A stretch of DNA of 47,721 nucleotides from DATLFP01 sp035540955. Lineage in GTDB: Bacteria; Actinomycetota; Acidimicrobiia; Acidimicrobiales; CADCSY01. Below are positions 23,578 through 34,100 of this stretch, piece after piece (positions within the stretch are counted from its first letter, which is position 1; each line of letters begins with the position of its first letter). The stretch is taken from the NCBI GenBank assembly GCA_035540955.1, contig DATLFP010000175.1, positions 1 through 47,721 of the forward strand. Direction: 5' to 3'. Made by a program: the position numbers and the translations under genes. Under the pieces are notes generated by a model. The model worked only from the letters and a program-made list of their open reading frames with translations. It was not told where the DNA came from and did no database searches.

Positions 23578-25178
23578 TGCTCGTCGAGCTGGCGGTCAGC
23601 GACCTCGGGGTCATCGCCGACCTCTCGCTCGTGCTGTCACCGGGGATGACCGCCCTGACCGGGGAGACGGGCGCGGGCAAGACGTTGGTGGTCACGGCCA
23701 TCGAGCTGCTCGTGGGTGGGAGGGCGGACGCCGCGATCGTCCGCGCCGGCGCCGACGAGGCGCGAGTCGAGGGTCGCTTCGTCGACGGGCACGGTGACGA
23801 GCTCGTCCTCGCGAGGGTGATCCCGGCCGACGGGCGGTCCCGGGCCTACGTCAACGGGCGCCTCGCGCCGGCGGCGTCGCTCGCCGAGCTGGGCGCCGGC
23901 CTCGTCGACCTCCACGGCCAGCATGCCCACCAGTCGCTCCTCTCGGCGCCAACCCAGCGGGCGGCCCTCGATGCGTTCGGGGCCGTCGACCTGCAACCGC
24001 TCCGGGCGGCGCGAGGTCGCCTCACCGAGATCGACGCCGCGTTGGCCACGCTCGGAGGCGACGAGCGGGCCCGCGCCCGCGAGATCGACCTGCTGCGGTT
24101 CCAGGTCGGCGAGCTCGACGGGGCGGGGATCACCGGTCCCGACGAGGACGAGGAGCTGGCCGCGCAGGAGGCGGTCGTCGCCGACGCCACCGCCCACCGG
24201 GAGGCGGCCGAGCGGGCCCGGCTGGCGCTCTCGGAAGAGGGCCGGGCCGCCGATGCGATCGGCGAGGCCATCGCCGCGGTGGCCGGGCGGGCACCGTTCA
24301 CCGAGATCGAGACGCGCCTGCGGGCGGCGGCCGCCGACATCGCCGACCTGGCAGTGGAGATCCGGTCCGCCGCGGAGCAGATCACCGAGGATCCCGAGAC
24401 GCTCGCTCGCCTTCGCGAGCGGCGCCAGCTGCTGCACGACCTTCGCCGCAAGTACGGCGCCACCCTCGCCGAGGTCCTCGACTTCGCGGACGAGGCGCGG
24501 GCCCGCCTGGCCGAGCTCGAGTCGCGTGACGCCCGGGCGGCGGCCCTGGACGCCGAGCGGGTGGCCGCGTGCGAGCAGGAGCGCGCCGCCGCCGGCGCCG
24601 TCGCTGCTGCTCGCCGGGCCGCGGCGCCGGCACTCGCCGCCGCGGTGCAGGAGCGCCTGGCCACCCTCGCCATGGCGCGCGCCCAGATCGCGATCGCCGT
24701 CGATGGGGCCGATCCCGGCGACGACGTCGCCTTCCTGCTCGCCGCGAACCCCGGCGAGCCGCCCGCACCGCTCAGCAAGGTCGCCTCGGGTGGGGAGCTG
24801 GCCCGGACCATGCTGGCTCTGCGCCTCGTCCTCGGAAGCGCCGACGTGCCCACGCTGATCTTCGACGAGGTCGACGCCGGCGTCGGTGGCGAGGCGGCGC
24901 TGAGCGTCGGGCGGGCGCTGGCCACGCTCGGCCGCGACACGCAGGTGCTCGTCGTCACCCATCTCCCGCAGGTGGCGGCGTTCGCCGACCACCAGGTGGC
25001 GGTGACCAAGGCGGAGGAGGGGGGTCGGACCGTCGCGAGAGCCTCCCGGCTGGACGACGCGGCCCGCGTGGTGGAGCTCTCGCGGATGCTCTCCGGGCAG
25101 CCGGCGAGCGCCGCCGCCCACGATCACGCCGAGGAGCTGCTGGCGGTGGCCGCCCGCGATCGCCAGCGGACCCGCTGA
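23577..25178 (+). CDS. recN: DNA repair protein RecN
   Basis: This SMC-like 533-residue ATPase has Walker A GETGAGKTL (about residues 28-36), DLHGQHAHQSLL, a long heptad-rich coiled coil (about 150-370), signature ASGGELARTMLAL and Walker B LIFDEVDAGVGG, then VTHLPQVAAFADHQ. RecN acts in recombinational repair of double-strand breaks. ATG 23577 overlaps the nadK stop. The tlyA-nadK-recN order is conserved in actinobacteria. Confidence 0.95.
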
Positions 25179-26314
25179 TGGCGAGGCCGCACACCGTCGT
25201 TCGCGGCGCGGCGCGCGTCGGCCGCCGGACGAAGGACCTCACGAGCAGGATCCGTCCCGGCGACGTCGCCGTGATCGACCACCTCGACCTCGACCGCGTG
25301 GCGGCCGAAGGCCTGGTGGCCGCCCGCCCGGCGGCGGTCGTGAACGCGTCGGCCTCGATCAGTGGCCGCTACCCCAACCGCGGGCCGCTCCTCGTCGTCG
25401 ATGCCGGCATCCCGCTCGTCGACGGGGTGGGGACCGACGTGATGGACGCCATCGTCGACGGGGACACCGTGGAGGTCGACGGTGACCTCGTCCGGTGCGG
25501 GGCGCTGACCCTCTCGGGGCACCGGCAGACGATCGCGTCGCTCGAGGAGGCGGTCGACGCCGCCAAGCTGACGCTGGGCGCGGAGCTGGCACGGTTCGCG
25601 GCCAACACGCTCGAGTACCTGCAGCGGGAGACCCACCTCGTCGCCGACGACCTCGAGGTCCCCGACGTCGGCGTCGACATGAAGGGCCGCCATGCCCTCG
25701 TCGCCGTGCGGGGTCCCGACTATCGGGAGGACCTCGCCGCCCTCCGCCAGACGGGCTACCTGCAGGAGGTGCGCCCCGTGATCATCGCCGTCGACGGTGC
25801 GGCCGATGCCCTCCTCGCCATCGGTCGCCACCCCGACGTGATCATCGGCGACATGGACTCGGTGTCGGAGGCCGGCCTGCGATCAGGCGCCGCGCTGGTG
25901 GTGCATGGGTATCCAGATGGTCGGGCGCCGGGCGCGACACGGCTGGACGAGCTCGGGCTCGACCACGTCGTCTGGAACGCCACCGGCACGAGCGAAGACA
26001 TCGCCATGCTCCTCGCCTACGAACGGGGGGCGTCCCTGATCGTGGCGGTCGGGACCCACAGCTCGATGTCGGACTTCCTCGACAAGGGCCGCGCCGGCAT
26101 GGCATCGACCTTCCTGGTCCGCCTGAAGGTCGGCCCGGTGCTGGTGGACGCCAAGGGCGTGAGCCGGCTGTACCAGTCACGCGTCCGCAAGCTCGACCTC
26201 GCGCTGCTGATCGGAGCCGCCTTGTTCACGCTGCTCGTCGTGACGGCGGTGAGCCAGCCGGCTCGCCTGTTCATCGACAACCTCTGGAACGCCATCGAGC
26301 TCTTCCTCCGGTGA
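25178..26314 (+). CDS. steA: SteA, cytokinetic-ring-associated protein
   Basis: The 378-residue protein has a thiamin-pyrophosphokinase-like fold with DVIIGDMDSVSE and one C-terminal membrane segment (LDLALLIGAALFTLLVVTAV, residues about 345-365). In Corynebacterium SteA and SteB localise to the division septum and affect cell separation. It overlaps the recN stop (TGATG) and is followed by steB after 24 bases, the standard actinobacterial order. The earlier name thiamin pyrophosphokinase-like is probably misleading for function. Confidence 0.9.
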   Translation: MARPHTVVRGAARVGRRTKDLTSRIRPGDVAVIDHLDLDRVAAEGLVAARPAAVVNASASISGRYPNRGPLLVVDAGIPLVDGVGTDVMDAIVDGDTVEVDGDLVRCGALTLSGHRQTIASLEEAVDAAKLTLGAELARFAANTLEYLQRETHLVADDLEVPDVGVDMKGRHALVAVRGPDYREDLAALRQTGYLQEVRPVIIAVDGAADALLAIGRHPDVIIGDMDSVSEAGLRSGAALVVHGYPDGRAPGATRLDELGLDHVVWNATGTSEDIAMLLAYERGASLIVAVGTHSSMSDFLDKGRAGMASTFLVRLKVGPVLVDAKGVSRLYQSRVRKLDLALLIGAALFTLLVVTAVSQPARLFIDNLWNAIELFLR

Positions 26315-26338
26315 CGCGGAGCTGGTGAGGACGCGCCC

Positions 26339-27376
26339 ATGATCAACTTCCGGTACCACGTCGTCTCGCTCATCGCCGTGTTCCTGGCATTGGGCATCGG
26401 CGTGATCATGGGCTCGGCGGTCATCGACCGGGCGATCGTCGACCGGCTGGAGGATCAGCAGCGCGGTCTCGAGCTCCAGATCGCCGAGGTCGAGGAGACC
26501 AACGACGCCCTGCGCGAGGAGAACCGCGCCCTGCAGGAGGCCGCCGACCGCTTGACCGAGGAGGGGAGCCAGCGCCTGCTGGTCGGCGCCCTCACCGAGG
26601 TGCCGGTGCTGGTCATCGCCACGCGTGGCGTGAGCACGGCCTCGTTCGACGCGCTCCTGTCGATGGTGAGCACCACGGGCGCCGACCGGCAGGGGACCAT
26701 CTGGCTCACCGACCGGTTCGTCCTGGACGACGACGAGGAGGTCCGCGATCTCCGCATCGCCCTCGAGGCTCCGCAAGCGCTGTCGGTGGACAACCTCCGG
26801 CGACTGGCGCTGACCGAGCTGAGCGTGCACCTGCGCGCCCTCGCCGCCGGACCGGGGGCGGCGGGCGACCAGACCACGACGACCACGCCGGCAAACGGAT
26901 CGGCCGATGAGGACGGCGACGACGCGGAGACGCCATCGGTCTTCGCGGCCCTCCGCAGTGCCGGGTTCCTCGACTTCGATGCCCCGGACGGGGCGGCGTC
27001 GGACGATCTCGTCCTCGCCGAGCGCACCCGCGTCGTGCTCGTCTCGGGGGCCGGTGGGGAGGTGCCCGTCGACCTCGTGGCGCTCCCGCTGGCCGGTCTG
27101 CTCGTCGAGGAGCGCGCCGGTGTGCCGGCCTTCGGAGTGCTGGCGGCCGAGGACCGGTCCCGGACCGAGGAGCCGCTGGTGGAGTTCGTGGTCACGCTGC
27201 GGACCGACCGGCAGCTCGCCGATCGGCTCTCGACGGTCGACAACATCGGGGACTTCGCGGGCCGCCTCGCCGCCGTCCTCGCGCTGGTCGACCTGGACGA
27301 CGGGCGCCTGGGCCACTACGGCACCGGGCCGTCTGCGCAGCGCCTCCTTCCCGCGCCCCCCGAGAGCGGGGGGTGA
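26339..27376 (+). CDS. steB: SteB / MctB-like envelope protein
   Basis: The 345-residue protein begins MINFRYHVVSLIAVFLALGI, a hallmark of the SteB/MctB family. A single N-terminal membrane helix leads to a coiled coil (residues about 36-75, RLEDQQRGLELQIAEVEETN) and an external domain. A Thr-rich linker (TTTTTP) lies near residue 180. It has been called a copper-transport protein in mycobacteria and a partner of SteA in corynebacterial septation. GGTGAGGA before ATG 26339 is a good ribosome-binding site. Its stop overlaps the murJ GTG as GTGA. Confidence 0.88.
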   Translation: MINFRYHVVSLIAVFLALGIGVIMGSAVIDRAIVDRLEDQQRGLELQIAEVEETNDALREENRALQEAADRLTEEGSQRLLVGALTEVPVLVIATRGVSTASFDALLSMVSTTGADRQGTIWLTDRFVLDDDEEVRDLRIALEAPQALSVDNLRRLALTELSVHLRALAAGPGAAGDQTTTTTPANGSADEDGDDAETPSVFAALRSAGFLDFDAPDGAASDDLVLAERTRVVLVSGAGGEVPVDLVALPLAGLLVEERAGVPAFGVLAAEDRSRTEEPLVEFVVTLRTDRQLADRLSTVDNIGDFAGRLAAVLALVDLDDGRLGHYGTGPSAQRLLPAPPESGG

Positions 27377-28947
27377 CGGTGGTCGCCCCCCGCGGCGCCG
27401 CCGATGCGGCGGTGGGGATGGGGACAGTGGCAGCGATCTCGCGCCTGGTCGGCTTCGTCCGCTTCCTGGTCGTCGCTGCCGTGCTCGGCACGACCTATCT
27501 CGGCAACGCGTTCCAGTCGGCGAACTCGGTCTCCAACGTCCTGTTCGAGCTGCTGGCCGCCGGCGCCCTCTCCGCGGTGTTGGTGCCGGTGTTCGTCGGT
27601 CTGCTCGACCGCGGTGAGGACGCCGAGGCCGAACGGGTGGCGGGGGCGGTGCTCGGCGCCGCGCTCCTCGTGCTGGGCGCCATCTCGGTCGCCGGGATCC
27701 TGCTTGCGCCGGTGCTGGCGCGTGCCCTCACCGCAGGGGTACCCGCGGAGGTCGCCGAGGACCAGCGCGCGCTGGTCACCCACCTCCTTCGCTTCTTCGT
27801 GCCCCAGGTGCTCCTCTACGCGGCGGGCACCGTGGCCACCGCCGTGCTGCACGCCCGCCGCCGGTTCGCCCTCGCGGCCGCCGCCCCCATCGGCAACACC
27901 GTGGTCATGGTGGCCTGCCTGATGCTGTTCCGCGCGTCGACCGGCCCCGAGCCGTCGTTCGACCTGAGCACCGTCGAGCGGGCCCTGCTCGTCGTCGCCG
28001 GCACCGGTGGGGTCGCCGCCTTCGTGGGGACCCTCCTCGTCACCTGCGCAGCGTCGGGCTTCCGGCTCCGGCCTCGGCTCCCGCGCCGCGACCCGCGGGT
28101 CTCGGCCGCGCTCCGTCACTCGGGGTGGGGGGTGGCGCTCCACGCGGGGAGCGGGTTGCTGCTCGGCGGCGCGCTGGTGGCCGGGGCCGCCGTCGAAGGC
28201 GGCGTCGTCGCGTATCAGGTGGCATGGGTCTTCTTCCTCACGCCCTACGGGGTCCTGGCCCAGCCGATCCACACGACGATCCTCCCCGAGCTCGTCGGCG
28301 AAGCGACGCGCCCGGCGGCGTTCGCGGCGTCGGTGCGCTGGGCGCTCGAGCGCATGGCGCTCATCGTCATCCCCGTGGCCGCCGGGATGATGGCGCTCGC
28401 CGGTCCCGGGATGCGCGTCGTCGTGTTCGGCGAGACCGGCCCCGACGGGGCCGCGCTGATCGCAGCCGCGCTCGTGACGCTCGCGCTCGGTCTCTTCCCC
28501 TACGGCGCGTTCCTCCTCCTGGCCCGCGGCTTCTATGCCCTCGGCGACAGCCGGACGCCCGCCATCGCGGCCCTCGTCACCGCGGTGGCCGGGGTCGCCC
28601 TGATGCTGGTCGGTGCCGCGACGTCCGACGGCGCCGGGCGGGTGGCGCTGCTCGGCGCCGGCCACTCCGTCGCGTTCCTGCTCGGGTCGCTCTGGCTTGG
28701 CGTGCGCTTGGCGTCGCGCATCGGTCACCCGGTCGTCCCCCGGGGCGTGGCGCGGATCGCCGTGATCGCGGTCGTCGCCGGCACGATCGCCTGGTTCGTG
28801 GCCGGTGCCGTCGGTGGGGACGCGCCGTCTCGGCTCCGAGACGTGGCGAGCTGCCTCGCCGGCGTTGCGGCCGGCGCGGTCGTCGTCGGCGGGGCCTACC
28901 GCAGTCTGCGGGTGACGGCGTCCCTCACCGTGCGAGGGGCGGCGTGA
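27373..28947 (+). CDS. murJ: Lipid II flippase MurJ
   Basis: This 524-residue polytopic protein carries the MATE/MOP-type pattern of MurJ: VAAISRLVGFVRFLVVAAVLG, then GNAFQSANSVSNVLFELLAAGALSAV (quoted only in part), VLHARRRFALAAAAPIGNT and LLARGFYALGDSRTPAI. About 14 hydrophobic segments are apparent. MurJ flips undecaprenyl-linked peptidoglycan precursors to the outside. It overlaps steB and the next gene by four bases each, so it is translated as part of this operon. A paralog elsewhere in the genome could be the essential MurJ, leaving this one specialised. Confidence 0.9.
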   Translation: MTVVAPRGAADAAVGMGTVAAISRLVGFVRFLVVAAVLGTTYLGNAFQSANSVSNVLFELLAAGALSAVLVPVFVGLLDRGEDAEAERVAGAVLGAALLVLGAISVAGILLAPVLARALTAGVPAEVAEDQRALVTHLLRFFVPQVLLYAAGTVATAVLHARRRFALAAAAPIGNTVVMVACLMLFRASTGPEPSFDLSTVERALLVVAGTGGVAAFVGTLLVTCAASGFRLRPRLPRRDPRVSAALRHSGWGVALHAGSGLLLGGALVAGAAVEGGVVAYQVAWVFFLTPYGVLAQPIHTTILPELVGEATRPAAFAASVRWALERMALIVIPVAAGMMALAGPGMRVVVFGETGPDGAALIAAALVTLALGLFPYGAFLLLARGFYALGDSRTPAIAALVTAVAGVALMLVGAATSDGAGRVALLGAGHSVAFLLGSLWLGVRLASRIGHPVVPRGVARIAVIAVVAGTIAWFVAGAVGGDAPSRLRDVASCLAGVAAGAVVVGGAYRSLRVTASLTVRGAA

Positions 28948-31121
28948 AGCGGCTCACGCTCGCGCTCGTGGTCGCGCTCGGCCTCGCCGGCTGCTCATCG
29001 GGAAGCCCGGTGACCGACGGCGCCGTCGACCGCCTGGTCATCGTGTCGCTTCCGGGCGTCTCCTGGCAGGACGTCGAGTCCGGCGCGCTCCCGAACCTGC
29101 GCGAGCTGAGCGGCGAGGCCGCCATCGGGAACCTCGCCACCAGGATCGGGCGGCGCGAGGCATCCCTGGCGGCTGCGTACCTGACGATGGGCGCGGCGAC
29201 GAGGGCCGTCGCCCCGCCGGAGGCGGCGGGCGTGGCGCTCGAGCCCGCCGAGCTGTACCACGCCGAGCCGGCTGCCGATGTCGTGGCGCGCCGCCTCGGC
29301 CACGCCCACGACGGCGTCGCCTACCTGGCGGTGGGAGCGGCGCGCGACGCGAACGCCCGCTCGGCCTTCGGGGCCACGGTGGGCACCGTCGGCGATGCCC
29401 TGGCGGCGGCCGGGATCCATCGGGCGGTCGTGGCCAACGGCGACATCCGGGAAGGCCGGCTCGACGACGAGGCGTACGGGCGATCGGCGGTCGCCTTCCT
29501 CATGGACGCCTCCGGCATGGTGGATGGCGGTGGGGTGAGCCGGGACCTGCTCACCGTGGACGCCGAGGGTGCGTATGGCGTGGCCCTCGACCCTGCGGTT
29601 GTGGTCGACGCGGTCGATCGCGCGCTGCGGCACCCGCGGGCCGTGGTGCTGGTGGAGGCCTCCGATCTGCCCCGCGCGTCGACCTACGAGGACGCGAGCG
29701 CCGACCGCCGCTCCGCCCTGCGGAGCGACGCCCTCGTCGCCGCCGACGAGCTGCTCGGGACGGTGCTCGGCAGCATCGGGCCTGACGTCGCCGTGCTCGT
29801 GGTGTCGCCGGTCGCACCGGCGGGGCCCGATCTCGCCGTGGTCGCCCTCCGGACACCGGGCGGCGACCACGGACTGCTCCGCTCGGCCACGACCCGGCGT
29901 GACGGCTACGTGCAGCTCGCCGACGTGGGGCCGACCGTGCTGTCGGTGGTCGGTGCCGAGGTCCCCGAGGATGTCGAGGGACGCCCCTTCCGCGTCGTCA
30001 GCGGCTCGGATGGGTCCCTCGTCGGCGAGCTGGCGGCGGCGGGTGCGTTGGCCGAGTTCCGCGACGAGATCCTTCCCGTCGCAGTGACCGTCTTCGTGCT
30101 CCTCCTTGCCGTGCTCACGGGGCTCGCGCTGGTCCGCCGTCGACTTCCTCGAGCGGTCGGTCGGGCGCTGCCGGTCGCCGGTGCCGGTGTGCTCGGGATG
30201 GTGGCGTCGACGTTCCTGAGCGCGAGGCTCGGGATCGAGAGCGCGGCGGTCTTCGCGGTCCTGCTCGCCGGCGGTGGCATCGCCGTCGCCGTCGGTGCCT
30301 CGCTGGTCGATCGCCGGTGGCCGGGCGCGATGCCCTTCGTGTCCGTCGGCGCCGTGCTCGTCCTGATCGCCGGCGACGTCGTGGTCGGCGCCCCGCTCCA
30401 GCTCAACACCGTCTTCGGCTACTCCGTCGCCGTCGCCGGCCGGTTCGCCGGCGTGGGCAACCTCGCCTTCGCGCTCTTCGCCGCGAGCGCCCTTCTGTTC
30501 GCGGCGCTCGTCGCCGAGCGCCATGGTCGGCGTGGCGTCCAGGTCGCGCTCGTGGTCCTCGGCGCCGCGCTGCTCATCGACGGCCTGCCGGTGCTCGGGG
30601 CCGACGTCGGCGGTGTGCTCTCCATGGTCCCTGCCTTCGGGCTCGCCGCCCTCGTCCTGCTGGGCCGCAGGATCGGGCTCATCGAGGTCGTGGGCGTCGG
30701 CGCCGCCGCCGTGCTCTCGCTGGTGGTCGTCGCCTTCGCCGATCTGGCGCGGCCCGAGGCCGACCGGACCCACCTGGCGCGGCTGGCCGAGCACCTCGTC
30801 GACCAGCGGTGGGAGCCCTTCGCCAACAACCTGACCCGCCGTTGGTCGGCAAGCTTCGGAAGCGGCGCCACCGGAGCGTGGGTGGTGCTTGCGCTCGTCG
30901 TGGCCGTCGTCGGCGCCTACCTTTTCCAGCGCTGGGTGGTGGGCAGCGGCCGGTTCGCCGTGCGAGGGACGCTGGCGGTGCCGGAACGAGCCGCGGCCAT
31001 CGGCCTGGCCGTGCTCGCCACGATGGGCCTCGTGGCCAACGACTCGTCGTTCGCCGTGCCGCTGACCATGCTGCTCGTCGTGGTGCCGGTGCTGCTCCAA
31101 CGCCTTCGGGTGGCGACATGA
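28944..31121 (+). CDS. Lipoprotein-signal membrane protein with phosphatase-like ectodomain
   Basis: The 725-residue product starts with a lipoprotein-type signal (lipobox LAGC, Cys17). Residues about 28-370 resemble the alkaline-phosphatase superfamily core (LVIVSLPGVSW, ALPNLREL, VLVEASDLPRA, GYVQLADVGPTVLSVVG). From about residue 375 there are about ten hydrophobic segments, with FGYSVAVAGRFAGVGN, LGADVGGVLSM and LRVAT at the end. The Asp that normally follows VSL in metal-dependent members is replaced (VSLPG), so catalysis is doubtful. GTG 28944 overlaps the murJ stop. It is a paralog of the C-terminal two thirds of the next protein. No experimental function is known to me. Confidence 0.8.
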   Translation: MKRLTLALVVALGLAGCSSGSPVTDGAVDRLVIVSLPGVSWQDVESGALPNLRELSGEAAIGNLATRIGRREASLAAAYLTMGAATRAVAPPEAAGVALEPAELYHAEPAADVVARRLGHAHDGVAYLAVGAARDANARSAFGATVGTVGDALAAAGIHRAVVANGDIREGRLDDEAYGRSAVAFLMDASGMVDGGGVSRDLLTVDAEGAYGVALDPAVVVDAVDRALRHPRAVVLVEASDLPRASTYEDASADRRSALRSDALVAADELLGTVLGSIGPDVAVLVVSPVAPAGPDLAVVALRTPGGDHGLLRSATTRRDGYVQLADVGPTVLSVVGAEVPEDVEGRPFRVVSGSDGSLVGELAAAGALAEFRDEILPVAVTVFVLLLAVLTGLALVRRRLPRAVGRALPVAGAGVLGMVASTFLSARLGIESAAVFAVLLAGGGIAVAVGASLVDRRWPGAMPFVSVGAVLVLIAGDVVVGAPLQLNTVFGYSVAVAGRFAGVGNLAFALFAASALLFAALVAERHGRRGVQVALVVLGAALLIDGLPVLGADVGGVLSMVPAFGLAALVLLGRRIGLIEVVGVGAAAVLSLVVVAFADLARPEADRTHLARLAEHLVDQRWEPFANNLTRRWSASFGSGATGAWVVLALVVAVVGAYLFQRWVVGSGRFAVRGTLAVPERAAAIGLAVLATMGLVANDSSFAVPLTMLLVVVPVLLQRLRVAT

Positions 31122-34100
31122 TCGCGGCCGCCCTCTTCGCGGTGGGCGCCGTCGCGGCGTTCGTGACGGCGCGCGCCCTCGGCCCCGTCCTCAGGCATCC
31201 GGTCCTGCAGCGGCCGAACCACCGCGGGGCGCGGCTGCCGACGGCCGGGGGGATCTGCCTCGTCGTGACCGTGGTGGCCGTCGAGGGGGCGCGCAGCGCC
31301 ATCGATCCTTCGACGTCATCGCCGCGCCTGCTGGTCGTGCTCGCCGCGGCCGGCTTCGGGCTGCTCGGCCTGCTCGACGACCTGCTGGGTGAGGCCGGCG
31401 GCCACGGCGGCGACCGCGGCCTGCGGGGCCACGTGGCGGCCGCCCTTCGTGGCCGCTTCACAACTGGGTTCCTCAAGCTCAGCGCGGGTGCCGCGCTCTC
31501 GGTCGTCGTGGCTGCGGCTGCCTACGGCGGGTCCGTGGCCCGCACCCTCGCCGACGGCGCCCTGATCGCGCTCGCCGCCAACCTCGCCAACCTCTTCGAC
31601 CGGGCGCCAGGTCGCACGATCAAGTGGGCGCTCCTCGCGTACCTCCCGTTGGCGTGGACGATGGGCGCCGGCGCGGTGGGAACCGCGGCCGCGCCGGCGG
31701 CGGGAGCGGCAGTGGGTCTTCTGCCCGGCGACGTCCGCGAGCGGTTCATGCTCGGCGACACCGGCGCCAACGCCCTCGGCGGCGTGCTCGGGACGGTGGC
31801 CGTCCTCGGCCTCGGAGGTGACGCGCGGCTGATCGTGCTGGCGGTCCTCGCCGCGTTGAACGTGCTCTCCGAGGCGGTGTCGTTCAGCCGCGTCATCGCC
31901 GCCGTGCCCCCGCTGCGCGCCTTCGATCGGCTCGGTCGGCTGGCGATCGTGGTCGGCGTGGTGGTGGTGGCGCTCGGCAGCACCGCGGCGCCGGCGGGCG
32001 CCCAGTCGGATGGTCGCCGGGTGCTGATCGTCTCCCTCCCCGGGCTCACCTGGGCCGAGGTGGCCGACGCCTCGCTGCCCGAGCTCGACGCGCTGCTCGA
32101 GGAGGGCGCGGTGGCGGCGATGGCGCCCCGGAGCGTGCGCCACGGCTCGCGGCCCGGCGACGCCTACCTCACCATCGGCGCCGGGGCCCGGTCGATCGGC
32201 GATCCGACGACCGACGGGGCCGTCCTGCCACCCGACGCTGACTTCGCCGGCGAGCCGGCGGGCGACGTCTTCCAGCGGCGCACCGGCGACGCCCCCGTCG
32301 GCGCCGCGCTCGCCCTCTCGTGGCCGGTCATCGAGCGGCTCAACGCCCGGCAGCCGTACGACGCGTCGCTCGGCCTCCTCGCCGAGACGCTGCGCCGGGC
32401 GGGGGTGGCGACCGCGGTGATCGGCAACGCCGACGGGAGCGACGTGGCCGCCCTGTCCCGGGAGCGGCAGTCGGCGCTGGCCCTGGTCGATCCTGTCGGG
32501 CGGTTGGCGGCCGGTGTCGTCGACGACCGCCTGCTCGTTCGCGCCCCGCACCGGCCGTTCGGCGTCCGCCTCGACGAGGAGCAGGTTCTCGGGGCGTTCG
32601 ACGAGGTGTGGCCGGCGTCCGGATCGGCAGCGGTGCTCGTGGAGGCATCCGACCTCGCTCGTGCCGTGCGGTACCGCAGCCTCGTCGATCGGGACCAGTA
32701 CGAGCGGATGCGTGCGGAGGCGCTTCAGGACGCCGACGCGCTGCTGGCCGGACTGCTCGAGCGGGTCGACCCCGCTCGAGATGCCGTGCTCGTGGTGGCC
32801 CCGTACTCCTTCGCCAGCCGCAGTGATCTGACCGTGGTCGGTCTGCGATCGGCGGACACCGCGGCCGGGTACCTGCGGTCGGCGTCGTCGCAGCGGGCCG
32901 GGATGGTAACGCTGGTCGACGTGGCGCCGACGATCCTCGACCTCCTCGATCTCGACCGGCCCGTCGAGATGGAAGGGCGGGCGATGCGGGCCGAGCGCTC
33001 GGGTTCCTCGCTGGCAGCGCGGGCCGACCGGCTCGCTGAGGTCAACGCCGCCTCCCGCTTCCGGGAGAACCTCCTGACGCCGACGACGATCGTGGCCGTC
33101 CTCGCGCTGGCTGCGACCATCGCCGGGGCGGTGGTCACCGTCGTCGAGCGGCGACCCCGACGGTGGCGCGACGTCGTGGCATTCGGCGCGCTGGCCGTGC
33201 TGTCGCTGCTTCCGTTGTCGTTCCTCGTGCGCGCCTTCCCGATCGAGCGCCTCGGGCTCGGCTTCTACTGGAGCGTCGTCGGCGGCGGTGCCGTCGCGCT
33301 GGCGGCCGTGGCGACGGCCGCCGGACGCCGGTGGCGGCAGGACGGCGTCGCTCTCGCCGCGGTGCTCGGCGTCCTCGCCGGCGTCCTCGTCGGCGACGCC
33401 ATCGGAGGGTCCGACCTACACCTCAGCTCGGCATTCGGGTACTCACCGACCGGGAACTCTCGCCTGTACGGGATCAGCAACTACTCCTTCGGGATGTTGG
33501 CGGTGGCGATCTGCATGCTCGCCGCCCTGGTGGCGCACTGGTGGCCGACGCGCCGCGGCCAGGTGGGGGCGGTGGGGCTGATGATCGCCGCGCTCGTCGT
33601 GCTCGGCGTGCCGACCTGGGGCGCCGACGTCGGCGGCATCTTGGCGTTCACCCCGGCGATCCTGGTGTTCGGCACCCTGGTCCTCGGCCGGCGGCCGAGC
33701 GTGCGGGTCCTCGTCGCCGCAGGGCTGGCCACGGCCGTCGCCCTTGCGGTCTTCGGGCTCGTCGACCTGGCGCGGCCGGCCAGCGAGCGCGCCCACCTCG
33801 GACGTCTGCTCGAACGGGTCGGCGACGAGGGACCGGGACCCCTGCTCACCATCATCGACCGCAAGCTCATGGCCAACATCGGCGTGACGACCTCGTCGTT
33901 CTGGGTCGCGGCCATCCCGCTGGCCATCGGCGTCTGGCTCTTCCTCCGAGGGTGGGGGGAGCGGCCCCTGCGGGCCCTGCATCGGCGGGTGCCGACCCTG
34001 CTCGCCGGCCTGGCCGCGGCCGTCGTCGCCGCCGTGCTCGGGAGCCTCGTGAACGACTCCGGGGTGATCGTCGGCGGCGTCGCCGCCCTCGTGCTGGCCG

